From assembly GCA_016946835.1 (NCBI GenBank), contig JACVTC010000528.1:1-20418 (forward strand): a DNA stretch of 20,418 nucleotides, written 5' to 3'. The notes below the pieces were generated by a model. That model did not search any database. It was given only the letters and a program-made list of their open reading frames with translations, and was not told where the DNA came from. Source of the DNA: Neocallimastix lanati (nom. inval.) (taxonomy: Eukaryota; Neocallimastigomycota; Neocallimastigomycetes; Neocallimastigales; Neocallimastigaceae). Positions 1-8,221 of this stretch are shown here, piece by piece; position 1 is the stretch's first letter, and every line of letters starts with the position of its first letter. The position numbers and the translations under genes are program-made.

Positions 1-117
1 TTTTCAGGAAAATTAATTATTTTAAGTTATCAGTTGTTATTAGTAATTATTAGAAATAAAAGAAAATTAAAGAAAACAAGTTTTCTTTCTAGAAAATGAA
101 TCTTAGATAAAAATGAT

Positions 118-304
118 AAAAAATATTAATAAAATAGATTTTTCTAGTTTTATCGGTTCAATTGTTTAACCGATAAACACTAGTAATTTCTTTAATATTC
201 TAGTTATAATAAATAAAAGTTATTAAAATTAGGGAAAGATTGGGTGTCGAACCCTAAGGGTTCAGCCCGATGGTTATGGTAACTTACCAATGAACCATAG
301 TTAC
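118..304 (-). ncRNA. Candidate Pol III RNA with tRNA-like head, copy 1
   Basis: On the minus strand an A-box match (TGGTTCATTGG, complement of 287-297) is followed by a B-box match (GGTTCGACACC, complement of 243-253), at the spacing found inside a tRNA. The acceptor and D stems do not pair, so I do not call it a working tRNA. Further downstream an 8-bp stem (151-158 with 168-175) is followed by a T6 run (complement of 118-123) that could end Pol III transcription. A diverged copy at 8924-9162 keeps the boxes, and its stem has the same length with a compensatory base pair. It could be a tRNA-derived SINE, a tRNA pseudogene or a Pol III non-coding RNA. Ends are approximate. Confidence 0.4.
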
Positions 305-321
305 TAATTTACTAATTTTAT

Positions 322-1053
322 TGATACAAGATGAAAAGAAAAATAATGATATTTTAAAATTATTATTAAATTATATTAATTATATAAAGTTTGTAAAATA
401 TATATTATTATAAAATTAATTATATAAAAATGATGAATTATTTTAATTATAAATCATATAAAATAATATTATTATAGTATAAAATTTAATTATTATAATA
501 TAAACTTTTATATAATGTTTATATAAAATATAACAATTATGATTTAATATAGAGATAATAATTATAAAAAAAAAATATATAAAAATATTATAAAAAAAAA
601 AAAAATGTTTTTGTTAAAAAATAAAATTATTGATATATGTTAATTAGTAATAGTTGATTTAATATAAGAAAAATGTTTTAATTAGTAAAGATAGTAGTTT
701 AGTTATTAGTTTTAATAAAATTAGTTGTTTAAGTAATTAATTGTAGAATATTATAATTAAATTATAATTATTAATAGTTAATTAATATGATAAAAATAAA
801 ATAAAATAAAATAAAATAAAATAAAATAAAATAAAATAAAATAAAATAAAATAAAATAAAATAAAATAAAATAAAATAAAATAAAATAAAATAAAATAAA
901 AATAAAATATTACAAAACAAATATCCTAAAATAAAAATTTTAATAATTAAATAAAATAATTAATATTATTATTAGAATATATAATTTAATACAATTCCCC
1001 AGTGTAGCGCCCAAAACTATTATAAATACGAATATTTAAAATATATCGTATCA
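322..1053 (+). repeat. Probable solo LTR related to the element 3 family
   Basis: It starts TGATACAAGATG, like the TGAT starts of the other LTRs here. It ends in a GC-richer stretch (about 995-1053) resembling the end of the element 3 LTR at about 17960-18016: both have ATTCCC, then CGCCCA, and finish with ATCGTATCA. No primer-binding site follows, so only an LTR remains, as expected after LTR-LTR recombination. It carries an (AAAAT)n array and TATAAATACG at 1021. No clean target duplication is seen. The left end lies 18 nt upstream of the tRNA-like sequence's inferred first base, and the right end is 8 nt before element 1. Confidence 0.5.
791..908. repeat. (AAAAT)n microsatellite
   Basis: More than twenty nearly perfect copies of a 5-bp unit lie inside the solo LTR. 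A shorter array of the same unit (about six copies) occurs in the element 2 LTRs, near 9969 and 17281. Confidence 0.9.
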
Positions 1054-1061
1054 TATTTTTA

Positions 1062-1841
1062 TGATACAGAATGAACAAATAATACTAATTGTGCTAGAAT
1101 AATATAAATTATTCTAACCTTATAGATTATTCTATTCTATATAATTGGAACTTTCCAATATTCTTCAAATATTACTAAATAGAAATCTTAAGTTAATAAA
1201 TCACTAATTAACTTATAATTCCTTTTGAATTATCGATCCGATTCCATTATAATGTATTAAAAATCTTTAGCCAAGAATATTGTCCTTGCCCACTTAATAT
1301 ATTAATATTATATTTCTTTTGTATTATGTTATATTGAAAATAATCAAATCTATTTAATTAGTTATTAAAATTTTCGTTATTAATTTAAATTTATTTTTAG
1401 TTACTAAATTTAACTAAACCACAATAAAATATTCTGTATAATCTCTTTATTTTTATTTTATATATATTAGTATTAAACTATTATTAAATAATTAATAATT
1501 CAATAATATATAACTACTATTTATAACAATAATATTACTAACTAAAATAATAATTCAATTTCAATTTAAATGTTTTATTTATAAAAATAATTAGTAATTA
1601 GTTTATTAAAAAAAATAGTTAGGCTTTACAAATTATAATTTGATAAAAAAATATAAATACATGTAATTTTAGTGAAATATAATCAATAACTTTCTTTTAT
1701 TAAATAAATAATTATATTATTATTTTTCTTTTATAAATTTAAATAAATAAATATTGATTTTAAAACAAATTATTATTTTATTGTAATTTTATTATTTGTG
1801 TTAATTATTATTATATTCCTAAAATTATATGAACCATACCA
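1062..1841 (+). repeat. 5' LTR of element 1
   Basis: It begins TGATACAGAATG and ends CCATACCA, and is repeated at 7279-8067. The end could lie up to 3 nt further right, because TGA follows in both copies. Near the start is a hairpin with arms TAGAATAAT and ATTATTCTA around an ATAA loop. A TATA-box-like TATAAATAC lies at 1662-1670. Confidence 0.88.
1662..1670 (+). promoter_or_regulatory. Putative TATA box in element 1 5' LTR
   Basis: TATAAATAC followed by ATGTAATTTTAG. The unrelated element 2 LTR has TATAAATAG followed by TTGTAAATTTT, so the motif is kept between families. It probably drives the genomic RNA. AT-rich background weakens the call. Confidence 0.4.
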
Positions 1842-1849
1842 TGAAAAAT

Positions 1850-1866
1850 TGGTGGAGATATCGGGG
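1850..1866 (+). promoter_or_regulatory. Primer-binding site of element 1
   Basis: TGGTGGAGATATCGGGG begins with the TGG that pairs with a tRNA CCA end, just downstream of the 5' LTR. It is identical over 17 nt to the site in element 2. It predicts a primer tRNA whose acceptor stem begins GGAGATA. I cannot name the tRNA. Confidence 0.8.
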
Positions 1867-2348
1867 AATATAATAATAAATTAATACATTAGGGATAAAA
1901 TTATAATATTAATAAATAATTTTTCTAATAAAACAAATAATTTTTTTTTAAAAAACAATTTTTATATTTTTAACTAATTATTATTAATTGTTAAAAATAT
2001 TAATTAATATTAAATTAAACTAATATTCGTGCATAGATTTCCGGGTTAAGTTTATCCTACATAGTAATTGGGCTAGTAGGCTCTGGACTGCTATTTTTTA
2101 TATTGAAAATAGTAACCGTGGCACACGCGTGGCATGACACCTTTCAAGAGGTAAGCTGCACGTCAGACAGTGTGTACTATCAGATTGCACGATTATTATA
2201 ATTTAATAAATGATTAATAATAATAAATAATTAATAATTTTATTAGTTAAAAGATTTATTTTTTTTAATTTTTTTTTTATTTTTACTTTTTATAACAATT
2301 TATACATTACGAGGTTTAGCATTCTATAGATACAATAAATTTTATTTA
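1867..2348 (+). other. Untranslated leader of element 1
   Basis: It runs from the PBS to the gag ATG. It is nearly pure A/T apart from the structured domain at 2028-2191 and a short stretch (ACGAGG, about 2308) before gag. No other gene is seen. Confidence 0.7.
2028..2191 (+). ncRNA. Conserved structured leader RNA domain, copy 1
   Basis: A GC-richer 164-nt island in A/T leader, shared with element 2 (10786-10945). A closing stem joins CGTGCA (2028-2033) to TGCACG (2186-2191). Internal hairpins are GGGT/ATCC (2043-2046, 2054-2057), CTATTTT/AAAATAG (2091-2097, 2106-2112) and ACCT/AGGT (2139-2142, 2149-2152). The palindrome CACGCGTG is at 2124-2131. The second copy changes paired bases in the first and third stems in compensatory fashion. 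By position it is a candidate packaging, dimerization or translation-control element; the role is inferred. Confidence 0.75.
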
Positions 2349-3266
2349 ATGAGAACATCCAGTACTTCCAGTACTCCAACAGAGAGTACTCCAGAAAGTA
2401 AGCTTAGCTTCAGAGAATTAAAGAAAGAATTAAAAGATTTTGAAAAGCTTACTAAACAAAACCTTGACATCAACTCCTGGGCAAATGAGTTAAAGGCATG
2501 GATAAAATACCAACATATCAAGGATCCTGAAACTATTTTTACTGCTTGTATATTAACGGCTTCTAGAGAACCAAGAGAAATTATCCAAGAACTAGAAGAT
2601 GGAAATGACCTTACTGAAGATGAAGATTCTGATTTCGATAGCGATAGTGAAGGAGAAGATGATGAAGAAAGTGAATCTACTACCACCTACCCAAGCCTTG
2701 ATGAAATCATAAATCATCTGAAGACTTTCTATGGACTTAAAGAAGATCAAACCAACTTGTTACGAGAATTGCGTTCCATGAAAATAAAGAAGAACGAGAA
2801 AGTTAAAGATTTTAATGTCCGTTATAGATCTTTGTACCATAAATTGGATAAAAAGAGAAGAAGAAAAATTAGTGTTTTAGATTATGCAGATTCCTTAACC
2901 AATAATCCTGACGCATGGAGAAAGGTTATGCTTAAAGACAATATTTCTATTACCAAAGCATTCGCTATAGCTGAAAAAGTTGATCGTTTATCTATTAAAA
3001 ATAGTACTGAATATTATGATAAGACTCGTTACAATCTCCTTAACTCTAAAAGTAATTTTAATAAGAACATTTCAAATGATTTTAACAAACCAAAAACCCA
3101 CAAAAATGTATCTATAGAAAATCTCACTAACAAGATGAAAGAAATGAAAATTAGTACTTGCTGGTTTTGTAGCAATGAAGGACATACCAAACGAAACTGT
3201 CCTAAATTAAATTCTATATTGGAAAATAACCGCAAGAAGTTTTATGAAAATTATTTAAACCACTAA
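2349..3266 (+). CDS. gag: Gag polyprotein of element 1
   Basis: A 305-residue Gag that should form the particle and bind genomic RNA in the cytoplasm. The N-terminal part (about residues 20-215) matches the other Gags here around KDFNVRYRSLYHKL (retrotransposon gag-like region). A strongly acidic Asp/Glu/Ser tract lies at about 80-110. A CCHC zinc knuckle, C-x2-C-x4-H-x4-C, sits at C271, C274, H279 and C284. The ATG follows the structured leader by about 160 nt. The last codons form the -1 slip site (3254-3260), so a fraction of ribosomes should continue into pol. The family resemblance rests on the zinc knuckle, the position and homology to elements 2 and 3. Confidence 0.92.
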   Translation: MRTSSTSSTPTESTPESKLSFRELKKELKDFEKLTKQNLDINSWANELKAWIKYQHIKDPETIFTACILTASREPREIIQELEDGNDLTEDEDSDFDSDSEGEDDEESESTTTYPSLDEIINHLKTFYGLKEDQTNLLRELRSMKIKKNEKVKDFNVRYRSLYHKLDKKRRRKISVLDYADSLTNNPDAWRKVMLKDNISITKAFAIAEKVDRLSIKNSTEYYDKTRYNLLNSKSNFNKNISNDFNKPKTHKNVSIENLTNKMKEMKISTCWFCSNEGHTKRNCPKLNSILENNRKKFYENYLNH

Positions 3267-3306
3267 AAGGGAGTAGAAGCACTCCCATCGTCAAAAAAAT
3301 TGCTTC
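3254..3306 (+). promoter_or_regulatory. -1 frameshift signal with H-type pseudoknot, element 1
   Basis: The slip heptamer T-TTA-AAC (3254-3260) is in the gag frame. After 8 nt comes a hairpin: stem GGGAGT (3269-3274) with ACTCCC (3281-3286). Loop bases GAAGC (3276-3280) pair with GCTTC (3302-3306) across a 15-nt linker, giving a second stem. The gag stop lies 3 nt after the heptamer, and pol is in the -1 frame. The same layout recurs in element 2. U-UUA-AAC is a well-established strong -1 slip sequence in other systems. Confidence 0.9.
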
Positions 3307-6300
3307 AGTCTGCCATCGTCCCAAAACAGTTGACTTAAAAGAAGATGATGATTATGAAGAAATTGCTGATTTCCAAGAAGGTACTACTACGGATTATTAC
3401 GAAGATTTTGATGATGAGTCGGATGGTTCCAAAGAATTGGATTACTTAGTAAACGTTATAAAGAGAAAGGCAAATCCTAAAGATGAAGAGACTAGTGACC
3501 AAAGAGGAAAGAGGGTTCACCGTAGTCTAAGAGATGATCCTAAGCCAATAGTTACTCCAGGTTTACGAAAACAAAAAGAAAATCAATTAAGGGGAACATC
3601 GCGACCAGTCAAAAAGCCAACAACTCAATTACATCCTTCGATTATGGCTCAACCCAGAATAGAGAAAGAAAAGAGGATTGAGAAAGAGCTAAGAGATAAG
3701 GAAAGAGCTAGTACTAGTACTTCTGTGGAAAATAATAAAAATAGTAATGTTAATATTATTAATGAAGAAACCTCTCAGGAAGGAAATAATTCTAAACAAA
3801 CTTTAAATAAATTAATTCAAGAAAAATCATCAGAAAAGTCAACTGAAATTATGCCAACTAGAATTCCAAGAAGAATACAAATGCAAACTGATTGTGATAG
3901 TTATGACGTGATCAAAGATTTAAACTCCAGTAATTGCAATATTACATTTGGACAATTATTGGACGTTGCTCCAAAGATACGGTCTCAAGTATCACAAGGA
4001 CTTAAATTAGAAAAGAATAATACTAAAATTTCAGGTGCAGTGGATAATATGTGTGCTACTACAATAATAACGAACAATATAGATCATACATATAAAAGTA
4101 AACATCATGAACCACAAGAAGATGATATTGCTATGGTTGATGTAATAGTAGATGGAGTTCGTGGTAAGGCTTTAATAGATTCATGTAGCAACTTAAGTAT
4201 TATCACAAAGCAATTTTTAGATAAATTGCCTTATCAGTATGAACCTATAGGAGTTAGTGCAGGACGAATACGTTTAGCAACGCTGAATGATGATTACTCA
4301 GAAGATGTGTTAATCAAAGTTCCCGTAAAAATTAATGAACTAGAACTACTTGTTACGTGTAGAATTATAGACAAGGAGGATCCATTCTATGATATATTAA
4401 TCAACCTCAAAACTCAAATTGATAACCAGTTATTTATACATCCAATTAGATATAGTCTTTGTCGATTTAATGATCAAGGTTTAATTGAAGAAATTGCACC
4501 TATTAATAATGAATATGATGACGAAGAAAAATTATTATGTGTAATCAAAGCATTGAATCACCAAGAAGCTAAGCAACAATTGAAAACGATTGAAGGATTA
4601 CCACCCATAAAATATATATATGACACAGTTTTTCAAAGTACAATTAATTCAAATTATAGAGAAGCTATTACTAAATTACTTGAAGAATATATTGATATAA
4701 TTGCAACTTCTTCTGAAGAATTAACACCTTCAGATTTATCACCACACAAAATTATTCTTAAGGAAGGAGTTAAACCTATTAAACAAAAATTTTATCGACT
4801 TAGTAAATTAAAAACAGATATCTTAAAAGAAGAATTAACCAAACTCATATATAAACGATTAATTGAACCTTCATGTTCAGAATGGTCATCACCAGTAGTA
4901 CTTGTGCCTAAAAAGAACGGTAAATGGCGCCTGTGTATTGACTATAGGAAAGTAAATGAAGCAACTAAGAAGGATTCTTATTCTTTACCAAATATTGAGG
5001 AAATTTTTGATAGCTTAGATGGAGCAAAAATCTTCTCAACATTAGATCTTTATTCCGGTTATCATCAAATATTAATGGATGATGATAGTGTTGAAATCAC
5101 TACCTTTACAACTAAGTTCGGAAACTACCAATTCAAGGTAATGCCCTTCGGTTTAACAGGTGCTCCAGCTACATTCCAAAGAGAAATGAACCGTATACTA
5201 TTTCCCTTAATAGGAAAATGCGTCTATAACTTTATAGATGATATTTTAATCTACTCAAGAACTGAAGAAGAACACCTAGAACATCTTAAACAAGTCTTAG
5301 AAATATTCAAGGAACATAAGTTAAAAATCAATATCGAAAAGTGTTCTTTCATGCAAACTGAAGTAGAAGTACTTGGACATAAAGTATCCTCAGAAGGTTT
5401 AAGTCCATTGGAAAACAAAGTTGAAGCTATTAAAGAATGGAAGGCTCCCTCTAACATTCATGAACTTCGATCATTTTTAGGAGCCATTGGATATTATAGA
5501 AATTTTATTAAGGACTTTGCAAAAGTTACTGCTCCTCTCTGCACTCTATTAAGAAAAGGTATTAAGTTTGAATGGAAAAAGGAACAAGAAGAAAGTTTTA
5601 AAATTCTTAAGGAAAGATTAATCAATGCCCCAATATTAAGATTTCCTAGATTTGATAGAGAATTTATTATAAAAACAGATGCTTCCTATGATGGAATAGG
5701 CGGTGTGCTTTTACAAAAGGATGATGAAACTGGAAAGGAGCATCCGGTTCATTATATTAGTAGAAGTTTATCTAAATCGGAAAAGAATTATGGAATTACG
5801 GATCTAGAAGGTGCTGCTCTAATTTACTGTATTAATAAATTAAAATCTTATATTATGGGAAATCCTAAGCAAACTATAGTATATACAGATCATAGACCAT
5901 TAATCGGATTACTTAAAAGTAAGGAACCACAAAATTCTCGTCATACTAGATGGTGTTTGACTGTCAGTATGTTAGGAATTGATTTACGATATGAAACTGG
6001 AAAGAATAATGTTGTCGCAGATGCTCTATCAAGAATGAAAAATGAAAAAGAAAAAGTTGTCTTAACAACACAAATTATCAAGGAACAAGATGAAAACCTG
6101 CTTTCAAGAACCATTAAGGAATTTATTGAAGAAAAATTTACGACAATTGATGGTGTGGACTACTTTGTTGATGGCAATAATTATAGAAAATTAGTTACAG
6201 ATACAAAAGAAAAACTTCAATTAATTTTTCAAGCACACAGTATAGGACACGAAGGCTATTACAAGACATACCAACGTTTGAAAAAGAGCTACTATTGGAA

Positions 6301-7117
6301 TAATATGGTTAATGACATTAAGCGAATTATAAGTAAATGTGAAAAATGTCAATTAAATAAATCTCAACCATACCCTGAACCAACGGAAGATAAACCAACT
6401 GAAGTGGAAGGACCATTTACACACTTAGGATTGGACATTATAGGACCTCTAAGTAAAACCAGAAATAATAATCAATATATAATCGTTGTGGTTGATTATT
6501 TTACTAAATGGGTTGAGGCAGAGCCCACTGAAAATGTTACTTCTCAGGATGTGATAAAATTTTTAATTAATGTATTTGCTCGACACGGTGTACCTCAAAT
6601 TATCACTACTGATAATGGAACACAATTTACATCAGATATGACAAAAATCTTCCTTGATTTATATGATGTATATGTTAAATTTATCACTTCATATCATCCT
6701 GAAAGCAATGGTTTAGTTGAGAATCGTAATAAAGAAATTGGAAAATTATTACGATTACTAGGACAACAACACAAAGAATGGGATGAAATTTTACCATCTG
6801 CACTTTGGGCTTTAAGAACTACTAAAAACTCAATCACCAACCATTCAAGTTTTGAATTAGTTTATGGAAGGGAGGACCAACAACCTTTTGACATTGCTGC
6901 CAGACCAACTAAGGGTATAAATAAGTCTTCTGACGAAATTCTACTGGAAAAATTTGTATCACACTACCAATGGGTAATGGAGGCCGCATCTAATATCAAA
7001 AATGCTTCGAAATATTGGGCTACTAGGAGAGAAGAAAAGACCAGTATGAATCAAGCTAAAAGAATAAAACCAGGTGATTTAGTACTAGTAAGAAACTTTA
7101 ATCGAACTAAATTATAA
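3260..7117 (+). CDS. pol: Pol polyprotein of element 1 (by -1 frameshift), C-terminally truncated
   Basis: The start is the re-read C of the slip site; the frame has no nearby ATG, so it should be made only as Gag-Pol. Counting from 3260 (1285 residues), a charged linker precedes the protease motif D307-S-C, unusual for DSG/DTG. RT follows, with the PKKNGKWRLCIDYRKVN segment and FIDD (D660, D661). RNase H has D807 in KTDAS. Integrase has H993, H997, C1027 and C1030, and catalytic D1059, D1118 and E1154 with DD35E spacing. Element 2's Pol runs about 50 residues further, through a GPY/F-type motif. Here GAA has apparently become TAA at 7115, so the last part of integrase is lost. Element 1 is probably non-autonomous. 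Confidence 0.92.
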   Translation, partial: PLKGSRSTPIVKKIASVCHRPKTVDLKEDDDYEEIADFQEGTTTDYYEDFDDESDGSKELDYLVNVIKRKANPKDEETSDQRGKRVHRSLRDDPKPIVTPGLRKQKENQLRGTSRPVKKPTTQLHPSIMAQPRIEKEKRIEKELRDKERASTSTSVENNKNSNVNIINEETSQEGNNSKQTLNKLIQEKSSEKSTEIMPTRIPRRIQMQTDCDSYDVIKDLNSSNCNITFGQLLDVAPKIRSQVSQGLKLEKNNTKISGAVDNMCATTIITNNIDHTYKSKHHEPQEDDIAMVDVIVDGVRGKALIDSCSNLSIITKQFLDKLPYQYEPIGVSAGRIRLATLNDDYSEDVLIKVPVKINELELLVTCRIIDKEDPFYDILINLKTQIDNQLFIHPIRYSLCRFNDQGLIEEIAPINNEYDDEEKLLCVIKALNHQEAKQQLKTIEGLPPIKYIYDTVFQSTINSNYREAITKLLEEYIDIIATSSEELTPSDLSPHKIILKEGVKPIKQKFYRLSKLKTDILKEELTKLIYKRLIEPSCSEWSSPVVLVPKKNGKWRLCIDYRKVNEATKKDSYSLPNIEEIFDSLDGAKIFSTLDLYSGYHQILMDDDSVEITTFTTKFGNYQFKVMPFGLTGAPATFQREMNRILFPLIGKCVYNFIDDILIYSRTEEEHLEHLKQVLEIFKEHKLKINIEKCSFMQTEVEVLGHKVSSEGLSPLENKVEAIKEWKAPSNIHELRSFLGAIGYYRNFIKDFAKVTAPLCTLLRKGIKFEWKKEQEESFKILKERLINAPILRFPRFDREFIIKTDASYDGIGGVLLQKDDETGKEHPVHYISRSLSKSEKNYGITDLEGAALIYCINKLKSYIMGNPKQTIVYTDHRPLIGLLKSKEPQNSRHTRWCLTVSMLGIDLRYETGKNNVVADALSRMKNEKEKVVLTTQIIKEQDENLLSRTIKEFIEEKFTTIDGVDYFVDGNNYRKLVTDTKEKLQLIFQAHSIGHEGYYKTYQRLKKSYYWNNMVNDIKRIISKCEKCQLNKSQPYPEPTEDKPTEVEGPFTHLGLDIIGPLSKTRNNNQYIIVVVDYFTKWVEAEPTENVTSQDVIKFLINVFARHGVPQIITTDNGTQFTSDMTKIFLDLYDVYVKFITSYHPESNGLVENRNKEIGKLLRLLGQQHKEWDEILPSALWALRTTKNSITNHSSFELVYGREDQQPFDIAARPTKGINKSSDEILLEKFVSHYQWVMEAASNIKNASKYWATRREEKTSMNQAKRIKPGDLVLVRNFNRTKL

Positions 7118-7255
7118 CCTTACTTTGTTGGACCTATGAAAGTGGTAAAGAAACAATTCAATACAGTCACTTTAGCTGATCCTGCTACTAATATACAAAT
7201 GAATCGTAATGTTCATTTGAAAAATATTGTCAAGTTTAACTCAGCTTCTACCTAG
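7118..7255 (+). pseudogene. Untranslated integrase C-terminal remnant of element 1
   Basis: In frame after the TAA, the sequence still reads as the same C-terminus as element 2, with PYFVGP (GPY/F-type motif), NRNVH, LKN and VKFNS, up to a TAG at 7253. No frameshift or other stop is seen, so the nonsense mutation looks recent. The GPY/F module is known in Ty3/gypsy integrases and is linked to multimerization and DNA contacts. Confidence 0.85.
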
Positions 7256-7265
7256 CTTGAGTCTT

Positions 7266-7278
7266 AGCGGGGGCATCT
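7266..7278 (+). promoter_or_regulatory. Polypurine-tract region of element 1
   Basis: AGCGGGGGCATCT sits immediately before the 3' LTR. Element 2 has GTCGGGGCATCT at the same place, so GGGGCATCT is shared although the adjoining LTRs are unrelated. It is the expected plus-strand priming site, though the CATCT next to the LTR is not purine-rich. Confidence 0.65.
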
Positions 7279-8067
7279 TAATACAGAATGAACAAATAAT
7301 ACTAATTGTGCTAGAATAATATAAATTATTCTAACCTTATAGATTATTCTATTCTATATAATTGGAACTTTCCAATATTCTTCAAATATTACTAAATAGA
7401 AATCTTAAGTTAATAAATCACTAATTAACTTATAATTCCTTTTGAATTATCGATCCGATTCCATTATAATGTATTAAAAATCTTTAGCCAAGAATATTGT
7501 CCTTGCCCACTTAATATATTAATATTATATTTCTTTTGTATTATGTTATATTGAAAATAATCAAATCTATTTAATTAGTTATTAAAATTTTCGTTATTAA
7601 TTTAAATTTATTTTTAATTACTAAATTTAACTAAACCACAATAAAATATTCTGTATAATCTCTTTATTTTTATTTTATATATATTAGTATTAAACTATTA
7701 TTAAATAATTAATAATTCAATAATATATAACTACTATTTATAACAATAATATTATTAACTAAAATAATAATTCAATTTCAATTTAAATGTTTTATTTATA
7801 AAAATAATTAGTAATTAGTTTATTAAAAAAATAGTTAGGCTTTACAAATTTTAATTTGATAAAAAAATATAAATACATGTAATTTTAGTGAAATAAAATA
7901 TAATCAATAACTTTCTTTTTATTAAATAAATAATTATATTATTATTTTTCTTTTATAAATTTAAATAAATAAATATTGATTTTAAAACAAATTATTTTTT
8001 TTTTTATTGTAATTTTATTATTTGTGTTAATTATTATTATATTCCTAAAATTATATGAACCATACCA
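7279..8067 (+). repeat. 3' LTR of element 1
   Basis: A copy of 1062-1841. It begins TAATACAG rather than TGATACAG. Differences include G/A near 7611, C/T near 7752, A/T near 7851, a 5-bp AAATA insertion near 7896 and T-run length changes. The TATA-like motif is at 7868-7876. Confidence 0.88.
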
Positions 8068-8174
8068 TGAGGATTTCGTTACACTAAGACATAAAAAAAT
8101 ATATAGTTAGTTAGATTATAATAAAAATGTAGTAATTAAAATAATATATAAAATAATAATATAATTAATAAAGA

Positions 8175-8221
<47 letters not shown>

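Larger units (their letters stand above)
1062..8067 (+). mobile_element. Element 1: Ty3/gypsy LTR retrotransposon, nearly complete, pol nonsense mutation
   Basis: The order is LTR, PBS, leader, gag, pol (protease, RT, RNase H, integrase), PPT, LTR. Integrase after RT/RNase H defines the Ty3/gypsy (Metaviridae) order. Gag and Pol are clearly homologous to those of element 2, but the LTRs are unrelated apart from the TGAT start and TATA motif. The two LTRs differ by about five substitutions, counting one at the terminal dinucleotide, and several short indels, so insertion was fairly recent. An in-frame stop at 7115 removes the integrase C-terminus. I found no matching target duplication: ATTTTTA lies on the left and TGAGG on the right. 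Confidence 0.9.

Noticed and set aside
232-304. Functional tRNA gene on the minus strand
   Set aside because: A and B boxes fit, but acceptor and D arms do not pair and no clear anticodon loop with T33 is found.
1054-1061. Target duplication between the solo LTR and element 1
   Set aside because: TATTTTTA resembles the flank ATTTTAT at 315-321, but no exact adjacent match can be set, so none is claimed.
2028-2191. Self-cleaving ribozyme (hammerhead, HDV-like, twister)
   Set aside because: The conserved core motifs I know for these classes are not visible.
2342-2686. Minus-strand open frame opposite gag
   Set aside because: A Ser-rich translation of the acidic Gag tract read backwards; no start context or homology.
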